Assembly (NCBI GenBank): GCA_947044365.1
Contig: OX345645.1
Coordinates: forward strand, 979,356-1,043,355
From: Petrosia ficiformis
Lineage: Eukaryota; Porifera; Demospongiae; Haplosclerida; Petrosiidae
DNA length: 64,000 bases
Direction of reading: 5' to 3'
In this document: one piece after another, positions 53,325 through 64,000 of the stretch
Layout of the letters: the number at the start of each line of letters is the position of its first letter
Numbering within the stretch: the first letter of the stretch is position 1
Translations under genes and position numbers: made by a program
Notes under the pieces: model-generated
The model's input: only the letters and a program-made list of their open reading frames with translations
Told to the model about the DNA's origin: nothing
Database searches by the model: none

Positions 53325-55377
53325 TTAACACATTATAATGATTATGTACATAGTACATACCAGTTGTAAATTAGTCGGAGAACGTGATATAAAATCTAAT
53401 AGTTCATAATTTGGAATATGGTTTGGTTTTCTGAGTCTCTTTGTGAGTTTGTTAACACCTGTAGAAAAAGATGCACTCATGATAAACACATTAAAATTAA
53501 TGTAAGACTTACCGATAATTAATAGAATATATCTCAATGGTACAATATATGTGATAACAGCTGCTATCATACATAGAATCATTGCTAACCAACACAGAAA
53601 TGGAACCGACCATTGAAAGAAACTATAGAGAAATGAAAATGGAATGATCTTCCATTATATTTATATTCCTGTGATTTTATAACTTAAGTCTATGAAGACT
53701 ACATGAATTTCGTATGAAACCTGTTTTTTTTTCCTGTAAATGACCCTTCTCCAGCAAAACTCAGTATTTCAGATTCAAGAAAATCATTATTAAATACAAA
53801 TTATCATTAGTCATATGTTTAAACATGCATGCATTATTAACATTACACAAACAGAAGGTTTGCTCATACTGTGATCTGATTGGTTACATGTCACATGATA
53901 ATCTGGTATTACAATTCACAAACTAGGTTTGTTTTTCTACAAGTGTTTTTACCAAATGTGGCTAATGAGGAAGCTTGCTAATATTAACCAGCTCCCCCAT
54001 GACTGACAGCTTCACATCCCCTCCGAAGGAGGGCAGTGACAAATACCTCCTCATTTTGAGGGTGGAGCTGAGTATACTCATGGGCAAAAAAAAGCCTGCA
54101 CCTGTGGGGCTCGAACCTGCAACCTTTCGATTGCAGGCAAGTACTTTAACCAATAGGCCACTCGTACACCCCTTGACCATACTATCATCTGATTGGCTAT
54201 ACATCACGTGTTAATCTGGTATTATCGTTAATGATGCTATTGACATAATTACACCAGTAGAAGTACAAAGCACCATACTGTGATCTGATTGGTTGCATAT
54301 CACATGATAATCAATGGCTTTAGAAAAATGCTTGCATGCTCTTGCAATGTGAAATATAGGTCAGGTAATATAGCATAATAACATTATATGAATCTTACTT
54401 TTTAGTTCTCTCACACATATCAGCTATATATTCTGAAGTTGTTTGGACAAGTAACAAAAGATTGTGAAGCTGTCGAAGTTTTGTTTGAAAACTTTTTCCT
54501 TTTTCCTTAAACAGAATTAATTCATTACTTAATGAAAATAATAATAATTTGATTAATTACCTTTGTTGTGTCATCTTCTAATAATTCTTCATCTGATATA
54601 TCATCAGACTGAAAGAGAAGGAAAGGGATGGATGGAGGGATGGAGAGAGGAAGGGAGGAAGGAAGGAAGAAAGGGATGGAGAGAGGGATGAAGGGAGGGA
54701 GGGATGGATGGAGGGAGGAAGGGAGGAAGTGAGAGATGGTTCAATTTAGGGATGGAGGGAGGGAGGGAGGAAGAAAGGGAGGGATATAGGATGGAGGGAG
54801 AGACAGAGGGATGGAGTGAGAGGAGGAAATCAATCAAATCGCAAATGAATGTACGACACTTTACATAGCCTCATACCCAGGTTGTTTTTCCCAAGGTATG
54901 AGACTAAGTTTGGAATCTTCTCTAACTCATTCACAAATTTACATACCCTCATACCAATTCTGACAAGCACCGGTATGAGTCTTATTATGCTAATATTTAC
55001 AATCCTCAAGTGATGTGAAACTTCATAAACTGGATAAAATTAATATTTAATAAACGAGGACCCCAAACATCCTGTATCAATTTCTAATTGAACATACGTC
55101 ACTCCTTGTTGGTTCATCACTCCTTGATTTTGCAATTGAATAGATTTCTTTATCTCTTCCATAGATAAATACAGACACATAAAATACGATCAAAACAAAT
55201 ATAATAGCAATGAATATCATCCATAATTCAGCATACAGACATGACACGATATATAACTGCATGAGGAAAAATATGTAATATTATAATAAACACGTTATAT
55301 ACGTTTGTGTTTGTATGAATGTAGATAGGGAGATTAGATAGAGAGGGAAGATAGATAGATAGATAGATGGATGGATG

Positions 55378-55448
<71 letters not shown>

Positions 55449-57336
55449 GGATGGATGGATGGATGGATGGATGGACGAATGACTGGACGGATGGATAGAT
55501 GAATGGACAGATAGATGGATGGATGGATGGATGGATGGATGGATAGATAGATAGATAGCAGAAAAACATTATAGCTCACAATTAAAATGAATGTACTAAG
55601 TAGTTTGTCCTCCCATGATAATATAGTTTGGTAGAATTGAACAGCTCTCAGAAAAGGATTCAGAAATGTCATCAAACGTTTGATATTATATAAAAGAACT
55701 TTTCGTTGAAACCGAGCATCCTGATCAAGTACTGAAGTCTCTCGTGGCTGTAATGTTCTCACACCTGCTCTAAACTTTATTTAATAAGATAAAGAATAAT
55801 GTCACATGATCAACATACTACATGTAGATGAATATAAATGTCACATGATCAACATATTATATGAATATAAATGTCACACGGTTATATACTAAGTAGTTTT
55901 AAGTATATACCTCACATGAGATTATATATACTAAGTCACATGATAAGTCACACAATATAAGTCACGTGATAAATGTATCTCTCACATGATTATATTCTAA
56001 GTCACAAGATAAGTCACACGATAAATATCTCTCACATAATTATTTTCTAAGTCACATGATAAGTCACATGATAAATATATCTCACATGATTATATACTAA
56101 GTCACATTGAACAGTGATGATTCCTGATGTACGATGAAGACAGTCCTTATCTTTCAATCTATATTCTTTTATCTCACCACTTTCAACCTGATATTAGTTT
56201 GTAGTATGAACAAAATATATATACTGTATATAATTTAATAAATGAATTTTTGATTATTCAAATTATACACTTAACCACATCAAAATGGTACGTTAATTAC
56301 CATGGTAGCATTGATTAGGCATAGACTTATACCGACATAATATATAATTACTACATCCAGAATGCCTAATGAGTACGAATACTTAAAAGTTCCTTGCAAG
56401 AATCATCGTCTCATTAATATAATTAATAAAATTATTTAGCGATAATCAACACTAGATTTGATTAATGTACTCACTCTAAGAAGGGGTATCATGACTTGTC
56501 CAAGTTGATCCCCTCTTCCATCATTGCCAACCACAACATGAATCCAATCATGAATATCCTTAATATGACTAAAATAGATATAATAAATCACTACTTACAG
56601 CTAGTGGTAGCTATAGTAATGTACATGTATCCATCATTAGTTGTGTAGCTAGTATCACTAGCTGTAGGGGGGTAGTTAAATCACCACTTACAGCTAGTGG
56701 TAGCTATAGTAATGTACATGTATCCATCATTAGTTGTGTCGCTAGTATCACTAGCTGTAGGGGGGTAGTTAAATCACCACTTACAGCTAGTGGTAGGTTT
56801 GCCACTATTACAATCATTGTTCTATTAATTTGACAACTAAATTACAATTACACACGTGTAAGTAGAATATATACAAACTAATGAAGTGCAGAGAAAAAGG
56901 AACGCTCTTCTTCCAGGAAACACCATGCCAAGACCAGAACTAGAACCACTGACCTTGCGATCAAGAGGCCCAAGCTCTAACCACTACGCCACAATGCTTC
57001 CTTACTAAAAAAAAAAAAGAGTGGCCTATCAATCTGGGACTTTTTGGTGGGAATATAATATAATAGAATATATACATATCCAGGTGTTGCAATTCACTTT
57101 TCAGACATGATTACATACACTCACAAATAAAATGTTTTATCCCATTGAGGAGATGTTTCATTATGCAGTACTTGAGTTCTGAGACGAGCTTGACCGACTT
57201 CAACAGTAACATATGGATTACATCGACCTGATTATAAACAATTGATACAAACTCAATTATTAATATTGATATATACCTCCTGATGTGCGCAGACCTTTAG
57301 CACCCATAACTAATAACGTTTTTGAGAGAGAGAGAC

Positions 57337-57416
<80 letters not shown>

Positions 57417-58697
57417 TACAATAGTGAAAACCAATTGTTTTATCTACATACTTGTAATTCGTAGCATTCCTACATCTTTAATATTCTCCAAATTAAAGCT
57501 CTTTTTGTAATGCTGAAATATCAAGCAAGTAATCACATAACATCTCAATTCCACTGATACAACAAACACATACAAATTTATCCAGGGCATCGCTTATCAA
57601 ATGCTCCGACTTATCACCTTCTTCAGCTGGGATTCCTGATATTACAAGTAGCAGGTGTAGAGTTCCAGGATTGTCCTCAAGATTCATTACCAAATCATAT
57701 TGTTTTTGAGGCTTATAACTGCTAAGATCCAATTTACAGCTGTTAAATGAATTAGATAAACTATACATGATACATTCAATCAAATATTTCTATTTAAACA
57801 CTCGCCCATTCCGCCATTTTGTACAGGAAACCAATGAAATTCGGTATCCATGTAAACCATTACTTAAGGTTCAGTTTCCATGGAGATAAGACAGCCAATC
57901 AGCAGGTATTTAAATTAGTGATGCACCGATATGAGATTTTACCAATATTCCAATAAACTTTAGATACACATGTATGTATGTACCGATAACTGATACCGAT
58001 CTGATATTATATCTACTTCTGGTTTCTGATTCTTTCAATGAAAATGAGCATTTTCTCAATAATTATGATTATCGTAAAGCTATTAATGATGTTATTCACA
58101 AGAAATGACATTATTCACTTATTACAATATTGGTTGCATCTTTCAGAAATAACCGATACCGATACTAAAGAAAACAACCAATAACAATTACCGATCTGAT
58201 TATCAGGGGGCATCCCTAGTTTAAATGCAAGCGTTTGATTTGAAATTGCTTACTCTAAGCAGTAAATTTTCACAAATATAGTCACACTATAGATGATATT
58301 AATTGATTCCAGTGGAAGCTATTAAAAATATCATTATTTTGTACACTCGACAAGTAAACAGGTTTCCTGTAAACTACCCTCTCCTAATTTTACTTACTGT
58401 CCAATATAATCATCCGAGGCAAGGAAGTCCTTGTCCCATACTTCAACACGTAATGATGTAGGTTCTCCCTCGTAAAGTTTCATCTCAAACCTTTCCTTCC
58501 ATTCTGGGTTGAGAGTTTTTGGCTGAACCTGTCATCAAATTGAATCATATGAGAGAGAGGGGGGTGGGGGGAGGGGTACATGTGTGAGTATGAACACTAA
58601 GCAATACATCTTAGCACTATGTAGTCTATTCACAGAAAATTGTAGCACACCTATGCTCATGTTTGTAGAATATATTTGTAAGATACCAATCATGTTA

Positions 58698-58734
<37 letters not shown>

Positions 58735-60131
58735 ACCTACAGCCTGTACTCACCCTGGACTTGTATTTCTGTACACCGAGCTTGAATTTACAGTAAGGGT
58801 CACTGAGTCCTGAAGGATAATATAATTATAGAGTATTTCAAGCCATATAAATTACCATTTGGATCCATGGATGGTAATCCTTTGGCTTCTAATAAAGTGA
58901 TTGTAACAACACTTTTCCAAACACGTCCTGGTTTCTTTACCTGTAATAATAATAATAACAGTTCAAACGTGTTTACATGATCAACCAAATTACATGTACT
59001 TCATAGAGAGGCTTCAAGATAATAACAACTACAACTAAAACAAAATTTTGTAAATTTATTTATTTTATTTCATATTTTTTAGTCAGGGATGAAAGTGTCC
59101 TTCATCAGATGTTATAGTGGAACCTCTTTATAAAGGACACCTTGGGAGTAGTGAAAGTGTCCTTTAAATGACTTTAAACAGAGGCCATTTAATACATAAA
59201 TGTATTGTATTGGAAAAAAGAAGTGTCCTTAGTATGGAGGTGTTCTTAATTCAAAGTGTCCTTTATAAGAGGTTATACTTGTTCTTACGTGTTTCACTTC
59301 TTCTGTAGGGATTGCCAGTTGCAATTGCTCTATCAATTTTTGATCTGATAAAGAAATAATACGAAGTGAAAACCTAAGATACCCAAGATCTTCTCCAATG
59401 GATTGAGGATCATTGAGGCCTACCTCAATCTGTATCACACTGCAGATAAAGATAACAACAAATAAATAATATTATGGTAAGCCAAAATTTTACTAAGACT
59501 AATTAGATTTCTTAGTGAAAATGGGGGGGCTGAATATGAGAAATAGGCTGAGCCACACCCTGAAATAATGAATGAGTGAGTCTGTTGTAGTAAACTCAAG
59601 CAGCTTTTTTTTTAATTTGGAAAATGAAACAAAGAATTTAGGTAAGCAAATTCACAATCATTTCTCTTTTTACGTTTTCCAAACTCATGAGGGCAATAAA
59701 CTATTCCTGCCTTCAATTATAGGAATTTTGTGGGGGCAAGTACCTCCCCTCCCACCTTTCCTGTTCCACACCTATGAATTTAGTGTATGTAAGATTAATT
59801 GATTCCATAATTTCATTATTACATGATTGCAGGTATAAGGAAGTACTAATTATCTTGAAAAGTGTAAAAGGAACTACCTCAATTAATAATATTCTAACGT
59901 ACTCTCCTTGTTGTTGATCATCTAAATAAATTCTTCCTCGTCCCATGAAGTCATCAGATGATGCAAAATCATGATCATAAACTTTGATATCAATTGGTAA
60001 TGATAAGTCATAAACTTTGAACCGAAACTCTTCATTCCATACAGGATTGAGGTTACGATTGATTACTGAACTTCTGTTTTTGTAGTTCGGGTGTTTGATC
60101 TTCACATAAGGGTCACTAGTTCCTGGAGAGA

Positions 60132-60218
<87 letters not shown>

Positions 60219-61334
60219 AATACTACTTGTTCAGTTCTAATAAAATAATAATTTTGGTTTTGTGAGGAAGTCCAAAGCAAACCACTAAACATGGAAGCAT
60301 AGAAAATGTATTTGCTGATCTTGCCCTCACATTGAAAATAAACACTAAATTCTATGAATAAGGCTGAAAGAGGAAAGTGAAAAAATGCTGGTAGTCCACT
60401 AGGATAAACACAGGCCCTGGGTTCGATTTCCAGCCTTATCAATAGAATTAAGCATATATAGAAAATGTACTATTTAGTCATCAATACTTGTAAAAAGTAA
60501 TTACTAATTATCTCATTTGCTTGTGTAATGTTGGCAACTAAACCCGATTTAGGAAATAATTATGAATACACTGTGTCATTAAATCATTATAAGATGAAAA
60601 ATAGACAATTTCAGTTTGTTAAGTAAAATATATAATATTTAAAACATTCCGCATTAAGCACTTAACATAGCACAAGAGCTAGGCTTAAGGTCGAGTTTAG
60701 ATATAATGCTTCGTTCTGCATTATCTAATCAAGACCTTATTGACCTGCTCGAGTGTCATGTTAAAATGCTTAACACACCGTAAAGAATGTTCTAAAAGTC
60801 TCAATTGACATTTCTAGTTGGTCTATTAGCATCTTCACAGGTAACTGTGCAATAAGTAGTTAATGCCCCCATGGGAAAGTGGTTAGTGCTTACTCAATTC
60901 ACACTTGTGCATATACTAACATACCTGAACGATCTCTTACAGCTAAACAATGTCCAGACATTAATGTTAATTGTATTAGAAATCCAGTTTCACTGATTTT
61001 CTAGTAAAGAACAGAATATCCTAGTAATAGAGGCAACACATTCATAAGAGTTAGTATAAATTACATTTTGTTTATCTTCTTCCAGCTCCAGTTCTGGAGA
61101 CTGTCGTTCTGGAGTGTGTCCTTCTGGAGTGCGTACTTCTGGAGTGTGTCCTTCTGGAGTGTATGTGTATCGTTCTTGACGAACAAGAGATGGATTCTGC
61201 AAGACGTCACCAAGATCAGACAAATCTTCATTGCTGGAATACAAAATACTGTCCAGTGGAATAGTCAACGATGCGGTCTTTTTATGCCATCTTGGCATCT
61301 TCATTCTCTTAGTCTTGACCTTTGTTGCTGCCAT
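53325..61334 (-). CDS. MCTP: MCTP: multiple C2 and transmembrane domain protein
   Basis: The first exon from 61334 is basic, with short [18 protein letters not shown] repeats. Three C2 domains follow: first about 60985-59890 ([15 protein letters not shown]...[29 protein letters not shown]), second about 58950-57700 ([59 protein letters not shown]), third about 57480-56470 ([29 protein letters not shown]). The C-terminal part has the MCTP reticulon-like membrane segments (about 55760-55080 and 53600-53520). It ends [37 protein letters not shown], near-identical in pattern to vertebrate MCTPs. The aspartates for Ca2+ binding are present in C2 loops. ER-membrane tether or Ca2+ sensor by family. 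The final exon end is uncertain. Confidence 0.9.
54090..54175 (-). repeat. tRNA-like SINE head
   Basis: On the minus strand it reads TGGCCTATTGGTTAAAGTAC (A box) and, about 35 nt on, GGTTCGAGCCCC (B box), with an anticodon-like arm in between and no closed acceptor stem. Flanked by a body of about 100 bp, so it is a SINE or tRNA pseudogene in an MCTP intron. Confidence 0.6.
54608..54832. repeat. Polypurine (GGGA/GGAA) tract
   Basis: A run of about 220 bp that is almost all purine on the + strand, built from ggaaggaagggagggatgga units. Triplex-prone sequence in an MCTP intron. Confidence 0.9.
55345..55560. repeat. (GATA)n/(GGAT)n microsatellite
   Basis: GATA units (55370-55445) give way to GGAT units and back. 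Intronic in MCTP; Tyr-Leu-Ser-Ile frames are artefacts. Confidence 0.9.
56588..56800. repeat. 93-bp tandem duplication
   Basis: Two near-identical 93-bp units (from 56588 and 56681) plus a partial third from 56774. Each contains acttacagctagtggtag and ends gctgtaggggggtagtt. Intronic in MCTP. Confidence 0.9.
56925..57015 (-). repeat. tRNA-derived SINE with A-tail
   Basis: The minus strand contains TGGCGTAGTGGTTAGAGC (A box), an anticodon-like stretch and GGTTCTAGTTC (B box) at tRNA spacing. An A-run lies on the + strand at 57007-57019. Not a folded functional tRNA. Intronic in MCTP. Confidence 0.6.
57341..57415. repeat. (GT)n microsatellite
   Basis: About 37 GT dinucleotides, intronic in MCTP. 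Confidence 0.95.
57916..58218. mobile_element. hAT-like MITE, 303 bp, best-preserved copy
   Basis: Ends are tagtgatgcaccgat and ggggcatcccta (imperfect inverted). They are flanked by atttaaat (57908-57915) and gtttaaat (58219-58226), a 7/8-matching 8-bp duplication. Internal ccgataccgata repeats and a near-palindromic body; no frame. Related fragments at 7630 and 39640. Confidence 0.75.
60128..60216. repeat. (GA)n microsatellite
   Basis: About 44 GA units immediately beside an MCTP exon (first C2 domain). Because it is close to the acceptor side it becomes a long TC tract in the transcript. Confidence 0.95.
60385..60440 (+). repeat. tRNA-like fragment (B-box GGTTCGATTTCC)
   Basis: ctgggttcgatttccagc preserves a T-arm-like stem, preceded by tggtagtccactagg as an A-box-like run. 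Probable SINE remnant in an MCTP intron. Confidence 0.4.
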
Positions 61335-61480
61335 TTATTGTTATTGAAATTTGAAAGAGGAGTATGCTGGCCCTTACTTTTGTACCTACGACGTACTTTC
61401 GGACTTTGGGGGCTAGGGCTGGTCCTGATGATCAAAAGATTTTTTGATTACACGTGGGTGACACTGGGAAACAAAAGGAG
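61335..61480. promoter_or_regulatory. Bidirectional promoter, MCTP / IPO11
   Basis: 146 bp between divergent start codons. Contains cctacgacgtac (CRE-like half site) and acacgtgggtg (E-box). Shared control inferred. Confidence 0.45.
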
Positions 61481-63724
61481 ATGGCTGACAACATATCTGC
61501 TATTCATACTGCCCTTCAGTTTGCTTGCAGTCAGAATCCATCAGAATTAAAGTTGGGAGAAAAGCAGCTGAGAGTATGGGAGGAACAGAGTGGGTACTAT
61601 GCTGGGCTTGCGGTAGGTTATAAATGAAACATAATAGACTAGATAATAATATATTCATTTGTTTGTATTCAATCAGTCAGTTTTTACAGACCGTAATGTT
61701 GAAAGTGATGTCCGTCTGATGGCAATCATCTGTTTGTACAATGGGATTGATAGACATTGGCGTTCAAGAGTCGTTTACAAATCACAAATGTTTCAGAGTT
61801 CTCCGATAAAACCGGTTTTACTACAAACATGCACAATATCCGAAGAAGAGAAAAGAATTGTGAGAAACGCTCTACTAGCTTGTATTGAAGAGCCCATATC
61901 AAAGGTCAGTGGTACATATCAGATCAACAAAGATACTTGCCACTCATTAATTATGCATGCAGGGGTGTGGCTCATTCTGATATAAACCTTAATTCCTTAG
62001 ACTGTAGAATTAAAGGGTGTGTCCAAGGGGCGTGGTTGAGGTAGTGAGTATCCTCAATATCATTATTAGATTACGAGGGAGCTTTGAGCACAAGCAGTTC
62101 AGTGATGTATTACTAATAGATCAGTCTATCGGCATTGGGCAGTATTTTTAGCATTATTAATTTTATGTTGGCTGATATATGTGTATTATTGGTACATTTG
62201 TAGAAGTCAACAAATGAGGACATCTTTTATGAAGTGTGTGTGAATGTTACAAATTAGAACTTCATAATGTCAGATACTTACATCCTATTTGTCATGTGAC
62301 TTTGTTATTTTATCAATATTTGTCATGTGACTTTGTTCTTTTATCAATATTTGTCATGTGATTTTGTTATTTTATCAATATTTGTCATGTGACTTGTGCT
62401 TTTATCAATATTTGTCATGTGACTTTGTTCTTTTATCTTCTTTTCAATAGATATCTGCTCAGCTAAGTGTAGTGATAGCACGAATAGCTCGTATTGACTG
62501 TCCCAATAGTTGGCCAGAGCTTCTACCAACATTAACTGAGGTACATGTAGGCATGTATTATATTAATGTACATGTAGCCATGTATTATATTAATGTATAT
62601 GTATTCATTATCTACATACATACATGTAATATACATGTAGGCATGTATTATATTAATGTATATGTATTCATTATCTACATACATACATGTAATATACATG
62701 TACATGTAGGCATGTATTATATTAATGTATATGTATTCATTATCTACATACATACATGTAATATACATGTAGGCATGTATTATATTAATGTATATGTATT
62801 CATTATCTACATACATACATGTAATATACATGTAGGCATGTATTATATTAATGTATATGTATTCATTGTCAACATACATACATGTAATATACATGTAGGC
62901 ATGTATTATATTAATGTATATGTATTCATTATCTACATACATACATGTAATATACATGTAGGCATGTATTATATTAATGTATATGTATTCATTATCTACA
63001 TACATACATGTAATATACATGTAGGCATGTATTATATTAATGTATATGTATTCATTATCTACATACATACATGTAATGTATATGTATTCATTATCAACAT
63101 ACATACATGTAATATACATGTAGGCATGTATTATATTAATGTATATGTATTCATTATCACATAAATATATACATACATGTAATAATACATGTAATATTCA
63201 GGTACATTACATGTACAGGATGTTACATCATGACAGACTACCAGTGAACAAACATACATGTAATATACATTACATGTAATATACATGTAAATATACATGT
63301 ATTCATGTTGGTGTAAAAGTCACATTTCCTGGGTGGAAATAAGCAGGAAATTCAATCAATCCAGGAACATAATATACATGCTGTATTTATTACATCAATC
63401 AAACACACACACACAAAAATACAGGGAGTTAGGAGTCAATCGGCCCTCTTACAAAGATGCTCTTTATTAACACTAAGAGATGTCATTAAATCATTTGCAT
63501 CATGGCGTGTTGTTGAGCAAAGAAGAATTTTCTTTGAAGTACTTACAATCACACACACACACACAAAGATGTTACAGTACTTTATCAACAGATCACAGGT
63601 TCCTTGTTCGCCTATGTGTCTCAGATTTGGGTAACTCACCTCTCATCAGTCGAGGATCTTGTCTCTCATGGACAACTAGACTCTGTTACTGACTCTTTGT
63701 CTTTAAGTTGTATTTGTTTGAAAA
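61481..63724 (+). CDS. IPO11: Importin-11, 5' exons (partial)
   Basis: Exons 61481-61612, 61677-61904, 62451-62540, 63425-63538 and 63592 to about 63724, all in compatible phase. Together they encode the first ~230 residues. Matches to importin-11 are clear: PSELKLGEKQLRVWEEQSGYYAGL, DVRLMAIICLYNGIDRHWR, ISEEEKRIVRNALLACIEEPI, VVIARIARIDCPNSWPELLPTL, LTLRDVIKSFASWR. IPO11 is a HEAT-repeat nuclear import receptor for UBE2E-type enzymes and RPL12. The remaining ~750 residues must lie beyond the right edge. Introns hold 33-bp and 63-bp tandem repeats. Confidence 0.9.
62288..62436. repeat. 33-bp tandem repeat
   Basis: About 4.5 copies of tttgtcatgtgactttgttcttttatcaata, immediately upstream of an IPO11 acceptor. 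Confidence 0.85.
62543..63165. repeat. 63-bp minisatellite, about 9 copies
   Basis: Unit aggcatgtattatattaatg...tatgtattcattatctacat...; measured offsets between consecutive aggcatg blocks are 63 bp. A length divisible by three keeps frames open on both strands without coding meaning. IPO11 intron. Confidence 0.9.
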
Positions 63725-63744
63725 GTTAGTTTGTAGTAAAACTA

Positions 63745-64000
63745 ATTGTCTAAATGAATCAGTCTGTCTGTCTATCTGTCTTTGTCTTTGTGTCTATTCT
63801 TATCTATATGTCTTCTCATTGTGTCTATCCCTTGTCTGTCTGTCTGTCTACCTGTCTGTCTTGTGTTTGTCTCCCTCCTGTCTGTCTTTGTCATTGTGTC
63901 TATTCTTATCTATACGTCTTTCTCTTTGTATCTATCCCTTGTCTGTCTGTCTGTCTATCTGTCTTTCTCATTGTGTCTATTCTTATCTATATGTCTTTCT
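63745..64000. repeat. TCTGTC/TCTATC pyrimidine-rich repeat to the window edge
   Basis: Degenerate gtctgtctgtctatc and gtctattcttatctatatgtctt units repeat with a larger period of about 120-130 bp and run off the right end. Probably IPO11 intronic. Confidence 0.85.

Noticed and set aside
54090..54175. Functional tRNA gene
   Set aside because: A and B boxes are present, but the acceptor stem does not close and no Pol III terminator follows at the right spot; SINE-like.
54604..54837. Ser/Pro-rich minus-strand frame
   Set aside because: Translation of a polypurine tract in an MCTP intron.
61068..61550. Plus-strand Phe/Trp/Ser-rich frame
   Set aside because: Antisense of the TPEG repeats in MCTP exon 1 running into the IPO11 promoter.
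62472..63164. Long Tyr-Ile-Asn-Val frames
   Set aside because: A 63-bp intronic minisatellite whose length is a multiple of three.

Overview
The window is nuclear DNA of a multicellular animal. It is intron-rich and AT-rich, with GT-AG introns often of only 50-100 nt, and is crowded with microsatellites and small inverted-repeat elements. The gene set (ASPP, MCTP, IPO11, ZnT5, Misato, CFAP141, PEX11, ZNF593) is metazoan. The compactness, the many head-to-head gene pairs and the repeat style fit a sponge (demosponge) best. That placement is inference from style, not from a marker gene.

Layout. 1-1540 holds the 3' end of an unidentified + strand gene. 1.7-4.2 kb is repeat-rich: fold-back elements, a 140-bp perfect palindrome, and a hAT-type MITE with an exact 8-bp target duplication. 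4.27-5.82 kb has a bacterial-style trypsin-fold serine protease and a second copy of its N-terminal domain only. 7.98-12.68 kb (-) is a WD-repeat protein, head-to-head with PEX11 (12.80-13.60, +). 13.87-17.27 (-) is an ABC half-transporter with a protease-like N-terminal region, divergent from a CAP-domain/sirtuin fusion (17.67-22.60, +). ZNF593 (24.08-23.19, -) is head-to-head with a TAF1C-like Pol I factor (24.17-31.39, +). Misato (35.67-31.57, -) is head-to-head with zinc transporter SLC30A5 (35.75-42.34, +), followed by a novel type I membrane protein (42.44-43.09, +). Next come an ASPP-family protein (47.72-43.37, -) and intronless glucosidase II beta (49.32-47.84, -), the latter head-to-head with a small + gene (49.40-49.75). 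CFAP141 (50.87-49.80, -) follows. MCTP (61.33-53.3, -) is head-to-head with the 5' end of importin-11 (61.48 onward, +), which runs off the right edge.

The genes are mostly unrelated housekeeping functions: peroxisome division, rRNA transcription and 60S assembly, mitochondrial morphology, ER quality control, zinc and nuclear transport. They share a recurrent arrangement in which six divergent pairs have start codons only about 80-400 bp apart, so bidirectional promoters are likely. TAF1C (rRNA transcription) and ZNF593 (ribosome biogenesis) sharing one such promoter is functionally coherent.

The most unusual items are the CAP-sirtuin fusion, the ABC transporter with a degenerate peptidase-like N-terminus, the bacterial-type protease with a spliceosomal intron, a SILK-type motif ahead of the RVxF motif in the ASPP protein, and a 1.1-kb 9-bp satellite inside the zinc-transporter gene.
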